A stretch of 64,000 bases of DNA, taken from positions 1,822,630-1,886,629 of the forward strand of contig NC_018396.1 of NCBI RefSeq assembly GCF_000208865.1, written 5' to 3'. This document shows, piece by piece, positions 60,401-64,000 of this stretch. Both the position numbers and the translations under genes were made by a program. The stretch's first letter is position 1; every line of letters begins with the position of its first letter. This DNA comes from Neospora caninum Liverpool (Eukaryota; Apicomplexa; Conoidasida; Eucoccidiorida; Sarcocystidae). The notes beneath the pieces are model-generated. The model saw only the letters and a program-made list of their open reading frames with translations. It was not told the DNA's origin and did no database searches.

Positions 60401-63400
60401 GACGAAGATGAGCTGGAAACGGACTCCGAGGAACTAAAGTCCCGGGAAGCTGCCGATACGCAAGCTGTTACCGAAGACGCGAGTGCGGAATCCCACGCAG
60501 TGAAGGCCCGAAAAGGCGGGCGCCGGGAAGTCACTTTCGCTGCTGAACACCTCGAGTCGGATGTGCCGCACGCACGGCCACGTGGTTCGTTCTCGGATCC
60601 GGTTCATGGATTCGCTGCTGCCCGCAGTCTACCTCCTTTGTCTATATCTCCCTTCACGTTTTCGGCCTCTCTCCTTCCTCGCCGAATTCGACGTATGGTT
60701 CGCAGTTTGTTTCCAGGGGACGACCGGGAAACAACGCCCCACGGCAATGGGCTGCCGGTGACTGGCCAACTGTTTCAGCAGCTTTCGTGGTCTTCCGGTC
60801 CAGAAGCGACGCGTGCGCGGCTGCCTCCCCGTGTGCGGGGTCGGCTCTGGAGTTCCCCTCACCGATGGGCGAGCTTTCAGCCTGCGCCCGTGAACAGGCG
60901 GTGGGCCGCAGAGGCTTTAGGCGGCTCGCCCGGGCGATTTCAGCCCCCTGGGACGGTTCAGCGGTCTGCGGTCCCGCTTCTGCCTGGTGGCGGATGGAGA
61001 CATAACGCACGCCGATGGGTGCTCGGGAAGAATGCGGCACCGCAGAGTGATGGAGGACTCGCGTTTTCCGCTCCTCTGGGAGATTCTGCCTCTTTGTCGG
61101 ACCCCGTTGATGACGGTGGGATGAACGGATGGCACTATCCACAACAGCGTCCGCATGCCGCGGACTTCCCACTTCTCAATCAAGGCGCTGCGGGCTGGGG
61201 ACCTGACCAAACAGGACTCCACTGGGGCGGCCAAGGGATACACAGGGCGACAACTTCGTTTGCGGTTCCGCCTTTGTCGAGTGCACCGTATGCTGTTCCA
61301 TTCGCGGGCACGGACGAAGCAGTCTTGCGACACATAGGAAGTTTAAAGAGATCAGACAGTACCGGAATGCAACTGACGCCTTCCGGTCCACAGGGTCTGT
61401 CTCCGTGGCAGCCGTCGCAAGACGCGGGGCCCGACGCGTTTCCATTCTCCGGAGATGCAACCCACTATCCGTGGGAAGAAGGCCAGCAGGCTTGGCAGAA
61501 GCAGCAGGCGCAGCTGCATCGAGCTGCCATGCTGGAGCTCCAAACCAGCATGGCCGGTGGACCTACGTGGGAAAACACCCCTCAGCCTAAAAATGTCGTC
61601 GGCTGGTATCCATCTACACTCGGGCCAGACCCATCGGCCACTGAACGGTACTTCCGCGGCATGCAGAGGTCTACAACAGAGGCGCATGCTTTGGCGCGAG
61701 CGTGGAACCAGGCAAGCGCTTGGGACAGGGGGTCACATTTCAGAGGATATCCCGGCGCGAGTACACGCGGCATGGCAGGTACAGCAGCGCCAAGTTCGCC
61801 GCGGCGGGCCGTGAGTGTGTCTGTGGTGCTCACGTTCAGCGCTGTGGGTGTGAGGTTACATCGGTTAGAAGAACAGAACATAAAGAGGCGATCACTGTGG
61901 CGTTTAGTAGAGTATAGTCGGGGTGACGAAACGTCCGATAGCAGCAGTTTCGATTGCCCGTTGGTGGAGATGCATGTGCGTCGGCCTCGAAGTTCAAAGA
62001 TATCAAGACGTCGGTTACACGAAGCTCCGGAAGCACCACGAAGGTGGGAGGCAGTTTCTGAAGAAGCGCGTCGTACTGGGCTTTCTTTGTCGCACCAGCG
62101 TTCCAACGTTCTGGGCAAATCCGGGCGGAGGCCGCGCGCTCAAGGATACTCTGCCCGTGCAGACAGACACAGAGTTCAAGGTGCCCCTGGGCCAGGCTTG
62201 GGCGGGCTCGAAGACGCCAGCGCTGCACATTTGCGATCCGCAGAGAGCCCACGAGAAGGACGAAGGCGACAAGCCAGAGGTCCATGCCTGCCCTATGGGA
62301 CGCGTGGCACCGAAGGGCGCGCGTTTCTGCCCCACGAGGAAGAGCGTGCGTGGGCTAAAGCTGTCGACTTGATGCTTTTCGACTTGGCTTTTCGCTGGGA
62401 ACTCCTAGGTCCCTGCAGTGATAGAGAGGTCGAGGACGTCGCCCATTACAGCGGCCTTCGTGCCAGCGTGGAGGTGGCGGCTGTGTCTCGTGGCATGACG
62501 TCGTTTCGGCCCGGTTGCGTCAATTCGGCAGGGCGTTTCAGTGGCAAGCGCCTTGCGCTGGACTCGCCGAGCGCGGAGTGGGGCCGGGGGTGGACTGCTG
62601 ACATACGAGGCAGCCGCCGAGTTGTTTGGCAGCTGGTTGTGGCGAATGGCTATCTGGGGCCAGCAGAACCAACGTGGAAACACAATATACCGCTGGACGC
62701 CGCCTTCTTCGGCCTTCTTCCACCGCCATGTTCCATTCATCTTCTGCACGATATTTACTCCGATGCACTGTCAGGATTCGTACCCGAATTTTCTCCCGCG
62801 CAACGAGGGTCCACCACCGCTTCCAGAGGACAAGACGGAGGCGTCAGCGACGTGACAGAAGTACCCGCTCGGGCCCCACTCCGTCGTGTCAAGACTGGTT
62901 TGCCTGGGCAACCGGCAACGGGCGTTCTCGACGCTAGCTCACTAACCCGAGAAGTGGAGACTGGCCTGGCCCGAACGAGGAGCTGTGCTCCTGGAGCAAA
63001 AACGCCGTACAATCTGTCGCAAAACGCTGACCCGTTCAGCTGTCCAGGAAGCGATTCAAGCGACGGCCGGAGCGACACCACCTCGAAGACATGCCCGCGA
63101 CAACAGCGGTCGCCCCAGGTTGCGAAAGTGAACCGACTGGCGTCAAACATCCGCGATCTGCGCCCGAGCGATCGACATGTGTTTCGGTCAAAATTTGTAG
63201 CTTCGCGGGCGGCATTTTCCAGAGCAGGGACTTCCTTCCCTCTACAACGTTCAGCCATCTTTGCGCCAAGTCGAGCCAGTGTACTTACAACCGTTGTCGA
63301 ACGTTATCCCAGCAGATCCACGTCTTTACAACGGTCCCTCGGTACAACCTCTAACGAGGACCACAACGAACACCGCAGCGTTGTGTCGGTTCACCCTTCA

Positions 63401-64000
63401 GAACGACATGGAGAGGCGGGCGAAGGCCTCCGGTCGCCATACTCTTCGTCTCAGGCATCATCCTCATTGGAGTCAGACGGGAACGCGGACTTCGATGAAG
63501 AATCTTCTTTGTCGAGAGGGGCTGCAGAAGGGCGAGACTGGCTAGCCACCCGATCTGAATCTGACGAGTCGGTCACCTCGATATCCAGCGCCTTGCTGCA
63601 CTGCTCCTGTTCGCCGACGACATTTGACTGCCAACTGGCTATGCCGACGTTTATTGTTTCCCCGGCACTGCTGCGTCTCGCGGTTTGTCTCTCCAGCATT
63701 TTTGACAGCCCGTCTCACCTCAGCGCCAAGTTGAAGCTGAACGAGCAGCGGCGTAGAAGTGCGCAAGGGGGAAACGGGGAATACTCAGTGCGTGAGAAGC
63801 TTGCGACATCTCGCAAGCTTTTGCACCGCGACAGCGATATTCCGGCAGTAACGGAAATCGATCCGGCACTATTCTTGCCCCTGGGACTTTCTCTTGCCAT
63901 TCCCACGTACCCCCCGCCTTCGTCGTCCCCAAGCCTGGCTGCTTGTCTAGTCGCTGCAGAAGCTGCTGCTGCAAAAGCGCAAGAGGAGGCAGCGACTGCG
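57440..64000 (+). CDS. VPS13: VPS13 family lipid-transfer protein, N-terminal part, cut by the window edge
   Basis: VPS13 proteins are rod-like bridges that move lipids between organelles at contact sites. From ATG 57440 the frame is open through 64000: 2187 codons in one exon with no stop, and the gene continues beyond the window. The chorein N-terminus is visible in pieces. Residues 1-32 form the first helix (FAGQVRKYVDSAVESFLSPF). About 199-255 is the strand-rich part (IVYTNIRLRRDLLSSSGLPF, then ISIPPLLSLAPIVISVEDVL), and about 382-412 is the NNIEQWLLGRLKVSIRNVHV segment followed by FSWGVIIPF, equivalent to NxHIRYED...FSFG in other VPS13 proteins. Long Ser/Gly/Arg-rich inserts at about 33-198 and 275-378 split this domain. 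Downstream are LCSIAMYWNSGDL, a charged helical region and long disordered stretches. The C-terminal domains are not in view. Confidence 0.88.
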   Translation, partial: MFAGQVRKYVDSAVESFLSPFVDSLDKAGAPARKPKIGGKCPSRDGQPISRGSGLQSRSGRDGGSEFAGRKKGEKLLGGSSGEKGSEKPRFWWAPWGSKNENENAHPRQLATSKSSALPSEEDPFTGSDVSTDAQRRRENDLSGEATSSAERTRQTRGRMRFSGGASPTRKDTSESSLDEDEPSSPYGFSPSPTATGSGDIVYTNIRLRRDLLSSSGLPFVLSQGVISSLRISIPPLLSLAPIVISVEDVLLLFTPLPGNQWSPSEVRRLAQQHRRALIADLEEQIENQVRGSLHSRNRMRSSASETGGAFGSSASHSLPTARYLAGSGMLRSATDVSALGGAASVGADAVGGGGGVTGGSRDRERTRPAAAGGGGVQAYIRNNIEQWLLGRLKVSIRNVHVRYEHPGGASGAPFSWGVIIPFILLNRGMPDASSTQVTHAAAAAAAAEREQRQATEQQTKRNRGKPAHVSGGPRIRRENEASEQKQADGRLRNPQSPINTGQAAALRGGTSRNTRSGGSVGDSALDWRVDGEEEDRMSEGRGATGENKEPVSKILLCSIAMYWNSGDLRLISETPKAIERLYLLAAPVWSSSPVSAARTAAAEAELAATELAAVAAAGKGREGQQGTQGLLLRTPPEPPLPVCTSIELGGNERGDKAKQKVVSAPASPSALARTRKADRGLEGCSWLLRLSFFEFSVVLQPSEEESTHNFDLRVEGHVDPVVLHVSRDMLTDMRSLQMHLAGFNFFKQAVLVSPALFRCLRDQHKSESCSCLRSPRQVENASSALPESVAQDSLRWVFLPTSHSNGKVCAVSACQRLDESAKDSQTGSVCSAPSPGSSRGLAALSTSDRACRSHRARRRWRFAVTAVCWLRQLQELRSSMHSLVSPPVLTILKQQRAYIELRCRYRCEVAKRRAARGNASLLSRVYGKSPSAGSMEEELAKDLRRMEEEELLYLPTELVLLWHRQAVLDPALPPYDLFLLHRHPHADEDELETDSEELKSREAADTQAVTEDASAESHAVKARKGGRREVTFAAEHLESDVPHARPRGSFSDPVHGFAAARSLPPLSISPFTFSASLLPRRIRRMVRSLFPGDDRETTPHGNGLPVTGQLFQQLSWSSGPEATRARLPPRVRGRLWSSPHRWASFQPAPVNRRWAAEALGGSPGRFQPPGTVQRSAVPLLPGGGWRHNARRWVLGKNAAPQSDGGLAFSAPLGDSASLSDPVDDGGMNGWHYPQQRPHAADFPLLNQGAAGWGPDQTGLHWGGQGIHRATTSFAVPPLSSAPYAVPFAGTDEAVLRHIGSLKRSDSTGMQLTPSGPQGLSPWQPSQDAGPDAFPFSGDATHYPWEEGQQAWQKQQAQLHRAAMLELQTSMAGGPTWENTPQPKNVVGWYPSTLGPDPSATERYFRGMQRSTTEAHALARAWNQASAWDRGSHFRGYPGASTRGMAGTAAPSSPRRAVSVSVVLTFSAVGVRLHRLEEQNIKRRSLWRLVEYSRGDETSDSSSFDCPLVEMHVRRPRSSKISRRRLHEAPEAPRRWEAVSEEARRTGLSLSHQRSNVLGKSGRRPRAQGYSARADRHRVQGAPGPGLGGLEDASAAHLRSAESPREGRRRQARGPCLPYGTRGTEGRAFLPHEEERAWAKAVDLMLFDLAFRWELLGPCSDREVEDVAHYSGLRASVEVAAVSRGMTSFRPGCVNSAGRFSGKRLALDSPSAEWGRGWTADIRGSRRVVWQLVVANGYLGPAEPTWKHNIPLDAAFFGLLPPPCSIHLLHDIYSDALSGFVPEFSPAQRGSTTASRGQDGGVSDVTEVPARAPLRRVKTGLPGQPATGVLDASSLTREVETGLARTRSCAPGAKTPYNLSQNADPFSCPGSDSSDGRSDTTSKTCPRQQRSPQVAKVNRLASNIRDLRPSDRHVFRSKFVASRAAFSRAGTSFPLQRSAIFAPSRASVLTTVVERYPSRSTSLQRSLGTTSNEDHNEHRSVVSVHPSERHGEAGEGLRSPYSSSQASSSLESDGNADFDEESSLSRGAAEGRDWLATRSESDESVTSISSALLHCSCSPTTFDCQLAMPTFIVSPALLRLAVCLSSIFDSPSHLSAKLKLNEQRRRSAQGGNGEYSVREKLATSRKLLHRDSDIPAVTEIDPALFLPLGLSLAIPTYPPPSSSPSLAACLVAAEAAAAKAQEEAATA

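Noticed and set aside
1..64000. tRNA or rRNA genes, CRISPR arrays and DNA transposons
   Set aside because: I looked for T-arm-like motifs, regular spaced repeats and transposase motifs and found none that held up; this was by eye and could miss diverged cases.

Overview
The window looks like nuclear DNA of a coccidian apicomplexan, most likely Toxoplasma gondii or a close relative. Genes are large and widely spaced. GT-AG introns are frequent, pyrimidine-rich leaders precede start codons, and low-complexity Ser/Pro/Ala/Gly-rich protein segments and TA microsatellites are common. An apicoplast-type SufC ABC ATPase carries a long N-terminal extension suited to plastid import. No bacterial-type operon, CRISPR array, tRNA or rRNA gene was recognised. 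Exon structures were read by eye from splice consensus plus phase agreement and have not been tested against transcripts.

Layout from left to right. 1-3888 is gene-poor with a 54-bp tandem duplication. 3889-6899 (+) is a four-exon Herp-like ER membrane protein. 9403-12408 (+) encodes a probable secreted protein with a basic coiled segment and 27-residue Tyr/Gly/Ser repeats; its 3' part may be a facultative intron. 14826-16328 (-) is a single-exon four-helix, tetraspanin-like membrane protein. 18364-21783 (+) is a seven-exon gene for a small basic protein, perhaps mitochondrial. 22991-25728 (-) is SufC. 29486-31872 (+) is a four-exon thioredoxin/nucleoredoxin-like protein whose nucleophilic cysteine is missing. 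34612-37375 (-) is a three-exon membrane protein of unknown function. 40538-46786 (-) is a very large signal-peptide protein, mostly disordered, with two RRL motifs. 47183-51166 (-) is an eight-exon receptor-like/Pelle-type (TKL) protein kinase. 51167-57439 is gene-poor and contains a short AT-rich patch that reads as fragments of mitochondrial cob and cox1 (a NUMT). 57440 to the window edge (+) is the 5' part of a VPS13 lipid-transfer protein, open for 2187 codons.

The genes do not form one pathway. Their inferred sites are the ER membrane (Herp-like), apicoplast (SufC), possibly mitochondrion (seven-exon gene), membrane contact sites (VPS13), and the secretory route or parasite surface (signal-peptide protein, repeat protein, tetraspanin-like protein). 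The least routine items are the thioredoxin-like protein with HSKC in place of CxxC, the RLK-type kinase, the large RRL-motif secreted protein, the intron with no in-frame stop, the NUMT, and a VPS13 chorein domain split by disordered inserts.
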